The notes beneath the pieces were generated by a model, which was given only the letters and a program-made list of their open reading frames with translations, had not been told where the DNA came from and did not search any database. Of a stretch of DNA of 44,154 nt, positions 37,836 through 44,154 are shown piece by piece. The DNA comes from an uncultured Alphaproteobacteria bacterium (GTDB taxonomy: Bacteria > Pseudomonadota > Alphaproteobacteria > Caulobacterales > Hyphomonadaceae). How positions within the stretch are numbered: position 1 is the first letter of the stretch; each line of letters opens with the position of its first letter. Made by a program: the position numbers and the translations under genes. The stretch covers positions 1-44,154 of the forward strand of contig CAIMMO010000049.1 of assembly GCA_903842595.1 (NCBI GenBank), read 5' to 3'.

Positions 37836-39221
37836 TTACTGCCTCGGCGGAAAGAATGCGCCGACAACGCCGGCAAACTGGACCGGGCTGGCGTATCCGT
37901 CGGGGGACACGGCCTGAACGCCGAAGAACCAGTCGTCGATCACAACCGTCTCAAGCACGGTGGACGTTTTACCGGCGGCTACGACCTTGCTGTGCTGCCA
38001 GACCGGGGATGTCGTGTCGCGCCACCAGACGATGTAGCTGGCGGCCCCTTCGCTGGCGGTCCAGGTGACAGTGGTGTTGGCGGATACCGCGCCGTCGATC
38101 TTCACCTCGCGCGGGGGTCGCGGGGCAGAGGCGAGCGCGGCCATCGTCATGGCGTTGAGCTTCGTCACGCGTGCGAGATAGGGGAAGTCGACGCCGTCGA
38201 TGGTGTCGCCGTAGACGACACCATTCTCGGTCCGCAGGTCCTGATGCTGGCGGTGATAGTGTTCGGCAGCTTCAGTTACGCGCACGGCCGGGAACCCCGC
38301 TTCAACCATCGGCACCTGGTCGCCGCCGCGGCTGAAGCGGTCGCGACGGTAGACCATGGAGACATCGAAGCTGGGCATGTGCGCTTGGGCGATGGCGTCA
38401 ACATAGCGCGCCAGGTTGCGGGAGGGTGCATCGACCTCGCCGCCGACGGAGCGGCGGGCGGCAGCGATGGTCTCGGACTCGTTGGAGCGCACGCCTTCGG
38501 AGAAGACACGAACGCGGTCGTCGATATGGGCAGCCATCCCGTGGCTGTTGCCGACAATATCGTTGTTGAGGACCGCCAGGACTTCCCAGCCCTGCTTCTT
38601 TGCATAGTCGGCAAGGATGCGTCCGCCGTGGAGGCCCTGCTCTTCTCCGCTCAAGGCCGCGAAAACCAGCGTTGCGCCGAACTTGCGTTTGGACAGGATC
38701 CGCGCGGCTTCCATCACAGCGGCGACGCCGGAAGCGTCGTCGTTGGCGCCGGGCGCATCTGCGGTGAAATTCATAACGTCGGTGACGCGACTGTCGAGGT
38801 GGCCCTGGATGATGATGACGCGGTTCGGGTCGGTCGCGCCGCGCTGGATAGCAACAGCGTTGGCGATGACCGTTGGACTGGGTACGCGCGGTGGTGCGGT
38901 GAGCGTGTCCTGCACGGTGATGACTTCGAGGCAGGTGCTGCAATCGGCGCTCATCTTCCGAAACTCGGACTCGACCCAGCGGCGGGCGGCGCCGATGCCG
39001 CGCGTGTCGGACACCTGATCCGACAGCGTATGGCGGGTGCCGAAGCTCACCATCTTCTCAATGTAGCCGCGGAGGCTGGCCTCGCTGACATCGACGGAGA
39101 CGGAGGCGAGCGCGGAGCGAACCGTCGCGGTTGGTGGCGGTGTTGTCGCTGGCTGCCCATCCGTTGTGCATCCCCCAAGCACAAGCGTTGCGGCCGTCAG
39201 ATATCCCAGCACGACTTTCAT
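37836..39221 (-). CDS. M28-family zinc peptidase lipoprotein with Fn3-like C-terminus
   Basis: The 461-residue precursor carries a lipobox LGGC (C18). The two-zinc site reads H141-x-D143 (GHLDSR), the bridging aspartate in GANDDASG (D161), E193/E194 (SGEEQG), D221 (NNDIVG) and a C-terminal histidine in EHYHRQHQD. An N-terminal cap precedes it, and a C-terminal fibronectin-like domain follows (about 370-461, VTWTASEGAASYIVWWRD). It is expected to remove N-terminal residues from peptides at the cell surface. It shares a short 85-base divergent gap with the M14 gene, so the two may be co-regulated. Confidence 0.9.
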   Translation of the reverse strand: MKVVLGYLTAATLVLGGCTTDGQPATTPPPTATVRSALASVSVDVSEASLRGYIEKMVSFGTRHTLSDQVSDTRGIGAARRWVESEFRKMSADCSTCLEVITVQDTLTAPPRVPSPTVIANAVAIQRGATDPNRVIIIQGHLDSRVTDVMNFTADAPGANDDASGVAAVMEAARILSKRKFGATLVFAALSGEEQGLHGGRILADYAKKQGWEVLAVLNNDIVGNSHGMAAHIDDRVRVFSEGVRSNESETIAAARRSVGGEVDAPSRNLARYVDAIAQAHMPSFDVSMVYRRDRFSRGGDQVPMVEAGFPAVRVTEAAEHYHRQHQDLRTENGVVYGDTIDGVDFPYLARVTKLNAMTMAALASAPRPPREVKIDGAVSANTTVTWTASEGAASYIVWWRDTTSPVWQHSKVVAAGKTSTVLETVVIDDWFFGVQAVSPDGYASPVQFAGVVGAFFPPRQ

Positions 39222-39306
39222 GTAGACCCTTCAGGCGAGCTTGCGCAGCGATGCTTGGCTGATGCTAGTACGGGTGACAAGTGTTGCGGCGAGACTGTGG
39301 ATAGAA

Positions 39307-41127
39307 ATGACGAAGACGCACGCCTTTTGCGGCATCGCGCTGCTTGCCGCCCTCGCCTTCAGCGGAGCTATCGCAATGGCACAAAAGCCCACACTCGATC
39401 CGGAGACTTTCCTGCCGCCTACGCTGCCGTGGAGCGGCGCGAGCGAAAAGCTGCTCGCTCAGGCGGACGATCCGTGGATCACCCCTTCGGAGAAGACAGG
39501 GCTGACGACAACGCCCAACTATGCCGACACGCTAGCCTTCCTGCGGAAAATGGATGCGCAGTCCAAGCTGATGCGGATCGACCACTTCGGGACAACGCCG
39601 CAGGGGCGGAAGATGGTGGCGGCGATCCTCACCAAGGATGGCGCGAAGTTGCAGGATGCAAAGCCGGTATTCCTTGTGCAGGCGGGAATCCATTCTGGCG
39701 AGATCGACGGCAAGGACGCGATGCTGATGCTGATCCGCGACATGCTGTTCAAGGGCAAGGACAGCCTGCTCGACAAGGTCAACATCGTGTTCATACCCGC
39801 CCTCAACGCCGACGGGCATGAGCGCTCGACGCCGTACAGCCGGCCGAACCAGCGGGGACCGAAGGAGATGGGCTGGCGCAACACGGCGCAGAACCTGAAC
39901 CTGAACCGCGACTTCATGAAGGCCGAGGCGCCGGAGATGCAGGCTCTGCTCGCCCTGATCAACAAATACGATCCGGATTTCTACATCGATCTGCACGTTA
40001 CCGACGGACTCGATTACCAGTACGACGTGACTTACTGGTTCGACGGGTGGGATGGGCTCTATGCCGACAGTCCGGCGATTGGGAAGTGGCTGAACGAAGT
40101 ATATCGTCCCAGGGCCGACGCAGCGCTGAAGACGAATGGGCACATTCCGGGACCCATGATCTTTGTGCGCGATGAGGCCGATCTCCAGAAGGGTATCGAC
40201 TTCATGGCGTTCGATGCGCGGTTCAGCCATGCCTATGGCGACCTGCGGCGGCTGCCGACGGTTCTGGTTGAGAACCACTCACTGAAACCTTACCGGCAGC
40301 GCGTGCTGGGGACGTATGTACTCCTTGAGGAAACGCTCAAAACGCTGGCGAGCGAAGCAAAGTCGCTGAAAGCGGCGATCGCGTCAGATCGCGCGGGGCG
40401 GCCGAAGACGGTAGATGCGAACTGGAAGACAAAGGAAGCGCCGGTGGGCATGTTGGCCTTCCTGAGCGTCGCGTCCGAGCAGACCAACTCCCCTGCATCG
40501 GGCGCAAAGGTGTCGCGCTATCTTGGCAGGCCCGGGCCGACGGCGCCGGTACCGATCTACGGCTCAGAGCCGGGTCTGCAGCTTGATGTGGCGAAGGCCT
40601 ACTGGGTTCCGGTGACCAAGCCGGATGTTATCGCCAAGCTGAAGCTGCACGGGATCAAGGTCGAAGCCATCACTGAGCCCATGACGGTGGATGTGGAGAT
40701 GATCCGCCTTGATGGCTTTGGCAATGCGGGGCTGTCAGAGGGCCGCATGACCTATGCTGCGACGGGCTTGAAGCGCGAGCGGCGCCAGGAAATCTTTCCG
40801 CCCGGATCGGTGCGCGTATCGACCGACCAGCCTCTGGGCGCGCTGGCGGCATGCCTGCTGGAGCCGGAGAGCGAGGACTCGTTCTTCGCCTGGGGGTTCT
40901 TCGCCGAGATTCTCTCTCGGGTCGAATACATGGAACCGTACGCCATCGCGCCGATGGCGGAGAAGATGCTGGAACAGGATCCGGCGCTCAAGGCAGAGTT
41001 CGAGGCGCGCCTCAAGGACGATGCAGCATTTGCGGCCTCTCCCCTGCGGCGACTGCAGTTCTTCTATGAACGCAGCCCGTTCTACGATCAGCGTTACTTG
41101 CTGTATCCAGTCGGCCGCGAGACCTGA
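39307..41127 (+). CDS. Exported M14-family zinc carboxypeptidase
   Basis: The 606-residue reading from the ATG at 39307 starts with a signal peptide (about residues 1-21, ending IAMA-Q). The zinc ligands of an M14 peptidase are H129-S-G-E132 (GIHSGEIDG) and H230 in DLHVTDG. The catalytic glutamate is probably E322 in VENHSLKPY. A C-terminal region of about 200 residues beyond the catalytic domain has no recognised fold. The reading frame is open 22 codons upstream but those residues would destroy the signal peptide. It is the last gene before the change of DNA character at about 41130. Confidence 0.9.
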   Translation: MTKTHAFCGIALLAALAFSGAIAMAQKPTLDPETFLPPTLPWSGASEKLLAQADDPWITPSEKTGLTTTPNYADTLAFLRKMDAQSKLMRIDHFGTTPQGRKMVAAILTKDGAKLQDAKPVFLVQAGIHSGEIDGKDAMLMLIRDMLFKGKDSLLDKVNIVFIPALNADGHERSTPYSRPNQRGPKEMGWRNTAQNLNLNRDFMKAEAPEMQALLALINKYDPDFYIDLHVTDGLDYQYDVTYWFDGWDGLYADSPAIGKWLNEVYRPRADAALKTNGHIPGPMIFVRDEADLQKGIDFMAFDARFSHAYGDLRRLPTVLVENHSLKPYRQRVLGTYVLLEETLKTLASEAKSLKAAIASDRAGRPKTVDANWKTKEAPVGMLAFLSVASEQTNSPASGAKVSRYLGRPGPTAPVPIYGSEPGLQLDVAKAYWVPVTKPDVIAKLKLHGIKVEAITEPMTVDVEMIRLDGFGNAGLSEGRMTYAATGLKRERRQEIFPPGSVRVSTDQPLGALAACLLEPESEDSFFAWGFFAEILSRVEYMEPYAIAPMAEKMLEQDPALKAEFEARLKDDAAFAASPLRRLQFFYERSPFYDQRYLLYPVGRET

Positions 41128-41646
41128 GCTGTCTGTTCATGCTGCGTTGATCCGGCAACTGGCAGGTCGAGGGCTGGCGGGCGTGGCTGAGCGAAACGGA
41201 AACGTCGATGCGTTTCGAGGGGAAGAAGGGTATCGCCACCATGCGCCCGGGGGACATGGTGAGGCTATCCGATGCGGACAAGGCCAAGCGGATCGAAGAC
41301 CAGCTGAACCTCAGTAACCCATCAGACCTCGCGAGCTTCAGGCCGCCTGCTCTTCTTGATCTGCTCTGCGACTGCGCGTGACAGTCGTGACGAGAGCATT
41401 AGCGCTGGCAGCGCTCGTGGCCGCAAGAAGCGAAACGCTGGGTGCATCAGGCCGGCTTGTCCGGACCCATTGAGGCGGTCCGTTGATTGAGGCACTGAAG
41501 GACCGCAACAGCCATCCGTCGACACAGCACAAACCCGCATTTGTACGGTGCTTGCGGCATCTCGCGTCAGGCCGTCGCGATACGAGTCAGGTGGAAGGCA
41601 GAGGTTTCCGCTTCGTCCGCCACACAGCCTGGGTGTCTGGATAACT
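41128..41646. other. Gene-poor stretch between M14 peptidase and tRNA-Lys fragment
   Basis: Apart from the orphan reading frame at 41208-41381, no gene was recognised on either strand. The other frames here have no signal peptide, start context or family resemblance. The stretch lies between a conserved-looking chromosomal gene and the tRNA-Lys fragment, so gene debris from past recombination is a reasonable explanation. Confidence 0.4.
41208..41381 (+). CDS. Orphan 57-residue reading frame, possible gene remnant
   Basis: A reading frame is open from 41151 and contains an ATG at 41208. The encoded stretch (MRFEGKKGIATMRPGDMVR, then a charged helix DADKAKRIEDQLN) has a protein-like amino-acid mix unlike the arginine-rich shadow frames nearby. 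Residues just before the ATG (WQVEGWRAWLSETETS) continue the same style without a start codon, as expected if the 5' end of a gene has been lost. No ribosome site or known family was recognised. It may be debris at the edge of the island. Confidence 0.25.
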   Translation: MRFEGKKGIATMRPGDMVRLSDADKAKRIEDQLNLSNPSDLASFRPPALLDLLCDCA

Positions 41647-41694
41647 TGGTGAGCCCGGCAAGAACCGAACTTGCGACCCGCTGATTAAGAGTCA
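41647..41694 (-). other. 3' part of tRNA-Lys(CTT), probable integration attachment site
   Basis: Read on the minus strand this is the end of a tRNA-Lys gene. It has the anticodon loop CTCTTAA (anticodon CTT) with its 3' stem, variable bases GGGTC, a perfect T arm (GCAAG-TTCGGTT-CTTGC), the acceptor 3' strand CGGGCTC, discriminator A and CCA. Upstream of the anticodon stem no D arm or 5' acceptor strand is present, and the 5' anticodon stem already mismatches at one pair. It cannot form a functional tRNA. Tyrosine integrases commonly cross over in the anticodon or T loop of a tRNA gene and leave such a duplicate 3' end at the far border of the element. Confidence 0.8.
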
Positions 41695-41744
41695 CCGGAG
41701 GGTGCAGGACCAGTTCAGGCCCTCCTGGCGGCGTTCGGGCTGGC

Positions 41745-42995
41745 TCAGCTAGGGCGCCATGCCGCCACCAGCCGCTGACCCTCGGCGATCTGGGCAGGTG
41801 TCATCTTTTCAAGGACAAAGTCACGGGGGGTACTGGCAAAGACGTTGCCCTGGGCTGCCGAAAGGGCGAACCACTTGTAGGCTTCGACGTAGTTCGTCGG
41901 GACGCCTTCGCCATGGAGATAGCGGTGACCCAGACTGAGCTGGCCTTGGGAATTGCCCTGATCGGCCGCCATCCGGTACCAGCGGACGGCCTCAGCATAG
42001 TTCTGCGGGACAACTTGGACGTCCCTGAACGTGTTGCCGTACATAGAGCCAATAATGGTCTGTGCAGTAGCATTCCCCTGATCGGCCGCCATCCGATACC
42101 AGCGCATGGCATCGGCGTAGTTCTGCGGGACACCTCGGCCGTCCTCGTACATACCGCCCAGCTTGAACTGGGCTGACGCAAAGCCCTGATCGGCCGCCAT
42201 GCGATACCAGCGAATGGCATCAGCGTAGTTCTGCGGAACGCCTCGGCCGACGTCGTACATGACACCGAGATTGAACTGGGCTTGCGCATTGCCCTGATCG
42301 GCCGCCATCCGATACCAGCGTGCGGCTTCGGCATCGTTCCTCGAGACGCCTTGACCGTTTGCGTACCTTTGGCCGACATATAGCTGTGCTAGGGCATTGC
42401 CCTGATCTGCCGCCATCCGATACCAGCGAACGGCCTCGGCATCGTTCTGAGGGACGCCTCGGCCGTTTGAGTACATGTCGCCCAGATTGACCTGGGCTAT
42501 CTCATCGCCTTGATCGGCCGCCATCCGATACCAGCGAACGGCCTCGGCCTCGTTCTGCGGCACGCCTCGGCCGTTGGCGTACATGACCCCGAGATTGGAC
42601 TGGGCTATCGCATTGCCTTGATCGGCCGCCATCCGATACCAGCGCACGGCCTCAGCATAGTTCTGCGGCACGCCTCGGCCGTTGGAGTACATGAAGCCGA
42701 GTACGAACCGGGCATCCGCCAAGCCTTGATCGGCCGCCATCCGATACCAGCGCACGGCCTCGGCCTCGTTCTGCGGCACGCCTCGGCCGTTGGCGTACAT
42801 GAAGCCGAGTACGAACTGGGCATCCGCCAAGCCTTGATCGGCCGCCATCCGATACCAGCGAACGGCTTCTGCGTAATCGCCTCGGTCATAGGCGGCCTCG
42901 GCTGACTCCAAGTTGCTACGGCCCGCATCCTGCGCTGTAGCCGCCCCCGCCGACGCCAAGGCCAGCGCTGTCGCCAGAACGAAAGCCCTGATCAT
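41745..42995 (-). CDS. Exported Sel1-repeat protein
   Basis: The 416-residue precursor has a Sec signal peptide (about residues 1-22, ending ATA-Q). Ten Sel1-like (TPR-type) helical-pair repeats of about 36 residues follow, nine of them containing an identical WYRMAADQG. The tenth (KWFALSAAQGN) and the C-terminal EKMTPAQIAEGQRLVAAW close the solenoid. Such proteins act as periplasmic or surface interaction scaffolds; the partner is unknown. The ATG at 42995 has GGGAGG 5 bases upstream, better than the GTG two codons earlier. It lies just inside the predicted island border. Confidence 0.93.
   Translation of the reverse strand: MIRAFVLATALALASAGAATAQDAGRSNLESAEAAYDRGDYAEAVRWYRMAADQGLADAQFVLGFMYANGRGVPQNEAEAVRWYRMAADQGLADARFVLGFMYSNGRGVPQNYAEAVRWYRMAADQGNAIAQSNLGVMYANGRGVPQNEAEAVRWYRMAADQGDEIAQVNLGDMYSNGRGVPQNDAEAVRWYRMAADQGNALAQLYVGQRYANGQGVSRNDAEAARWYRMAADQGNAQAQFNLGVMYDVGRGVPQNYADAIRWYRMAADQGFASAQFKLGGMYEDGRGVPQNYADAMRWYRMAADQGNATAQTIIGSMYGNTFRDVQVVPQNYAEAVRWYRMAADQGNSQGQLSLGHRYLHGEGVPTNYVEAYKWFALSAAQGNVFASTPRDFVLEKMTPAQIAEGQRLVAAWRPS
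41840..42900 (-). repeat. 108-base tandem repeat array encoding Sel1 units
   Basis: The core around GCCGCCAT (plus strand) recurs at 41965, 42085, 42193, 42301, 42409, 42517, 42625, 42733 and 42841. The spacing is exactly 108 bases except one of 120 bases, where a unit has gained four codons (FRDVQV region). Units at 42733 and 42841 are nearly identical over almost the full period, pointing to recent unit duplication. Confidence 0.9.
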
Positions 42996-43118
42996 AACCA
43001 CCTCCCAAACCTCGAAATGGACGTTACCGACGGCGAACGGCGAATGGCAAGTCGGCGGAGGACGCAGGACCGCTCCCAGTGTCGCTGCACTGAGGATTTG
43101 ACGGGTTGGGGTGTGGCC

Positions 43119-43391
43119 TCAGCGGAGGACGGGCAGCGCCTCTGGCTGGATCAGCAGCTGGATGCTTCGGGCGACGCCGGGTTCCCGTTTGATGAAGCCG
43201 AGGCGTTCGAGCGTGATGACCATCTGGTGGACCGATGGGGGCGTAACGCTGAAGTAGCGCTGCATGTCGGCTTCGGCCGGTGGGCGTTGGTTGATGCGGC
43301 TGTAGGCATAGATGAAAGCCAGGTACTGACCCTGTGTCGGGGTGAAGCGCGGGCCTGGGGCCTCTGCAGTCGCGTCTGAGTTCTGATTCAT
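43119..43391 (-). CDS. Small LexA-like winged-helix DNA-binding protein
   Basis: The 90-residue protein consists of one winged helix-turn-helix resembling the N-terminal domain of LexA. It has a first helix QGQYLAFIYAYSRINQRPP, then EADMQRYF, a recognition region VTPPSVHQMVITLERLGFI and a wing KREPGVARSIQLL. The LexA autocleavage/dimer domain is absent. It is transcribed away from the IS630-type transposase with only 43 bases between the two starts. I recall similar small proteins in many genomes with transposases nearby, but whether this one belongs to the insertion sequence is not shown. It could regulate the shared promoter. Confidence 0.7.
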   Translation of the reverse strand: MNQNSDATAEAPGPRFTPTQGQYLAFIYAYSRINQRPPAEADMQRYFSVTPPSVHQMVITLERLGFIKREPGVARSIQLLIQPEALPVLR

Positions 43392-43434
43392 TTGAAGTTT
43401 CGTCTCTCGCCTTGATTTGCAAGGAGGCGTTTAG

Positions 43435-44154
43435 TTGAACCTACGGTATCGCGTCGAACTCAGCCAACCGGAACGTGACAAGCTTGGCGCGCTGTTGAGC
43501 GGCGGCCGGACCGCAGTGCGGAAGGTCAAACGCGCCCAGATCCTTCTGGCAGCTGACGCCGGGGCCACGGACGAGGTCATCGCTGCAACCCTGCATGTCA
43601 GCGGATCGACGGTCTATCGCACCAAGCGCCGGTTCGTTGAGGCGAACCTGGAGGGTGCGCTGAACGAAGGGCCGCGCCTGGGGGCGGAGCGCAAGCTGTC
43701 GGGCAAGGAGGAGGCGCTCCTGGTGGCGACAGCATGTTCCGAAGCACCGCGAGGGCGGGCGCGCTGGACGCTCGAGCTCCTGGCAGATGAGCTGGTCAGG
43801 CTCACCGACCGTGCAACGCTCTCGCGCGAGACGGTACGCCGCCGGCTGGAGGAGAATGATCTCAAGCCCAGGCGCAAGGAGATGTGGTGCATCCCGAAGG
43901 TCGATGGAGAATACGTTGCCCGCATGGGGGACGTGCTCGATCTTTATGCTGAAACGCCTGATCCAATGCGCCCGGTCGTGTGCTTCGACGAGAGCCCGAT
44001 CCAGATGATCGGCGAGGTGCGCCCGCCGATCGCGACGAAGCCGGGCCAGCTCGAGCGCTACGACTATGAATATCGCCGCAATGGCACGCTGAACATTTTC
44101 ATCTTCCTCGACGTCCACCGACCTTGGCGGAGGGTCAAGGTCACCGACCGGCGC
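43435..44154 (+). CDS. IS630-family transposase (3' end outside window)
   Basis: The frame is open for 240 codons to the last base. It begins at a TTG with AGGAGG 7 bases upstream. The N-terminal part is a helix-turn-helix DNA-binding region (VKRAQILLAADAGATDEVIAA, then STVYRTKRRFVE). A second helical region follows (GRARWTLELLADELV), then the start of the DDE catalytic domain with the first acidic residue D185 in VVCFDESP. The later catalytic D and E lie beyond the window. The sequence is close to the widespread RYDYEYRRNGT-type IS630 transposases. Terminal inverted repeats could not be assigned. Confidence 0.92.
   Translation, partial: MNLRYRVELSQPERDKLGALLSGGRTAVRKVKRAQILLAADAGATDEVIAATLHVSGSTVYRTKRRFVEANLEGALNEGPRLGAERKLSGKEEALLVATACSEAPRGRARWTLELLADELVRLTDRATLSRETVRRRLEENDLKPRRKEMWCIPKVDGEYVARMGDVLDLYAETPDPMRPVVCFDESPIQMIGEVRPPIATKPGQLERYDYEYRRNGTLNIFIFLDVHRPWRRVKVTDRR

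Noticed and set aside
37992..39821. 609-codon plus-strand frame across the M28 and M14 genes
   Set aside because: It overlaps two well-supported metallopeptidases in other frames and has no domain of its own.
41900..42900. CRISPR array, suggested by regular short repeats
   Set aside because: The period is 108 bases, the spacers are also conserved, and the whole array is one open reading frame of Sel1 units.

Overview
The window is a GC-rich (roughly two-thirds G+C by eye) bacterial chromosome segment. The tig-clpP-clpX-lon block, the coxMSL-type molybdenum hydroxylase operon, the pbpC/alpha-2-macroglobulin pair and the GluRS type point to an alphaproteobacterium, perhaps in the Caulobacterales/Hyphomonadaceae range. 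That placement is inferred from gene content and was not computed. TTG and GTG starts are frequent (moaD-like gene, coxM-type gene, M61 peptidase, alpha-2-macroglobulin, transposase).

Layout. Bases 1-4956 carry a 5'-truncated nitronate monooxygenase gene, a COG2509-type FAD protein, a small DUF883-like membrane protein, a DUF1801-like protein, and a two-domain protein that joins a cysteine-less peroxiredoxin-like fold to a 2OG-Fe(II) dioxygenase. Bases 4953-12731 (minus strand) are the protein quality-control block: trigger factor, ClpP, ClpX and Lon, followed by gltX. Hairpins mark the ends of clpX and lon. Bases 13003-14249 hold a VOC/PhnB-like gene broken by one in-frame stop, tRNA-Leu(TAG) and about 600 bases with no gene.

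Bases 14250-20411 (minus strand) hold two consecutive transcription units. The first encodes a c-type cytochrome lipoprotein, a DOMON-like protein and a NamZ/DUF1343 muramidase without a signal peptide. The second encodes a three-subunit molybdenum hydroxylase plus a MoaD-like sulfur carrier. A 14-base palindrome resembling a TetR-type operator lies between them. Then come pgi and a patatin-like lipoprotein (plus strand), and the pbpC/alpha-2-macroglobulin pair (minus strand), which is envelope repair and protease defence. After these are tRNA-Thr(TGT), a small exported OmpA-like protein, a TylF-type methyltransferase and metG.

Bases 34014-41127 look like a peptide-use region: an MHS-type transporter with a long non-membrane insert, and three different exported or lipid-anchored metallopeptidases (M61, M28, M14). 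The right end changes character. At 41647-41694 lies the 3' part of a tRNA-Lys(CTT) gene with no 5' half, as expected for the far attachment site of an integrated element. To its right are a Sel1-repeat protein built from near-identical 108-base units, a small LexA-like winged-helix protein and an IS630-type transposase cut by the window end. The orientation of the fragment predicts that the island continues to the right, toward an intact tRNA-Lys gene outside the window.

No complete undescribed system is evident. The best leads are the tRNA-Lys attachment fragment and its unseen island, the peroxiredoxin-like/2OG-oxygenase fusion, and the molybdenum hydroxylase operon with its own MoaD-like carrier and palindrome.
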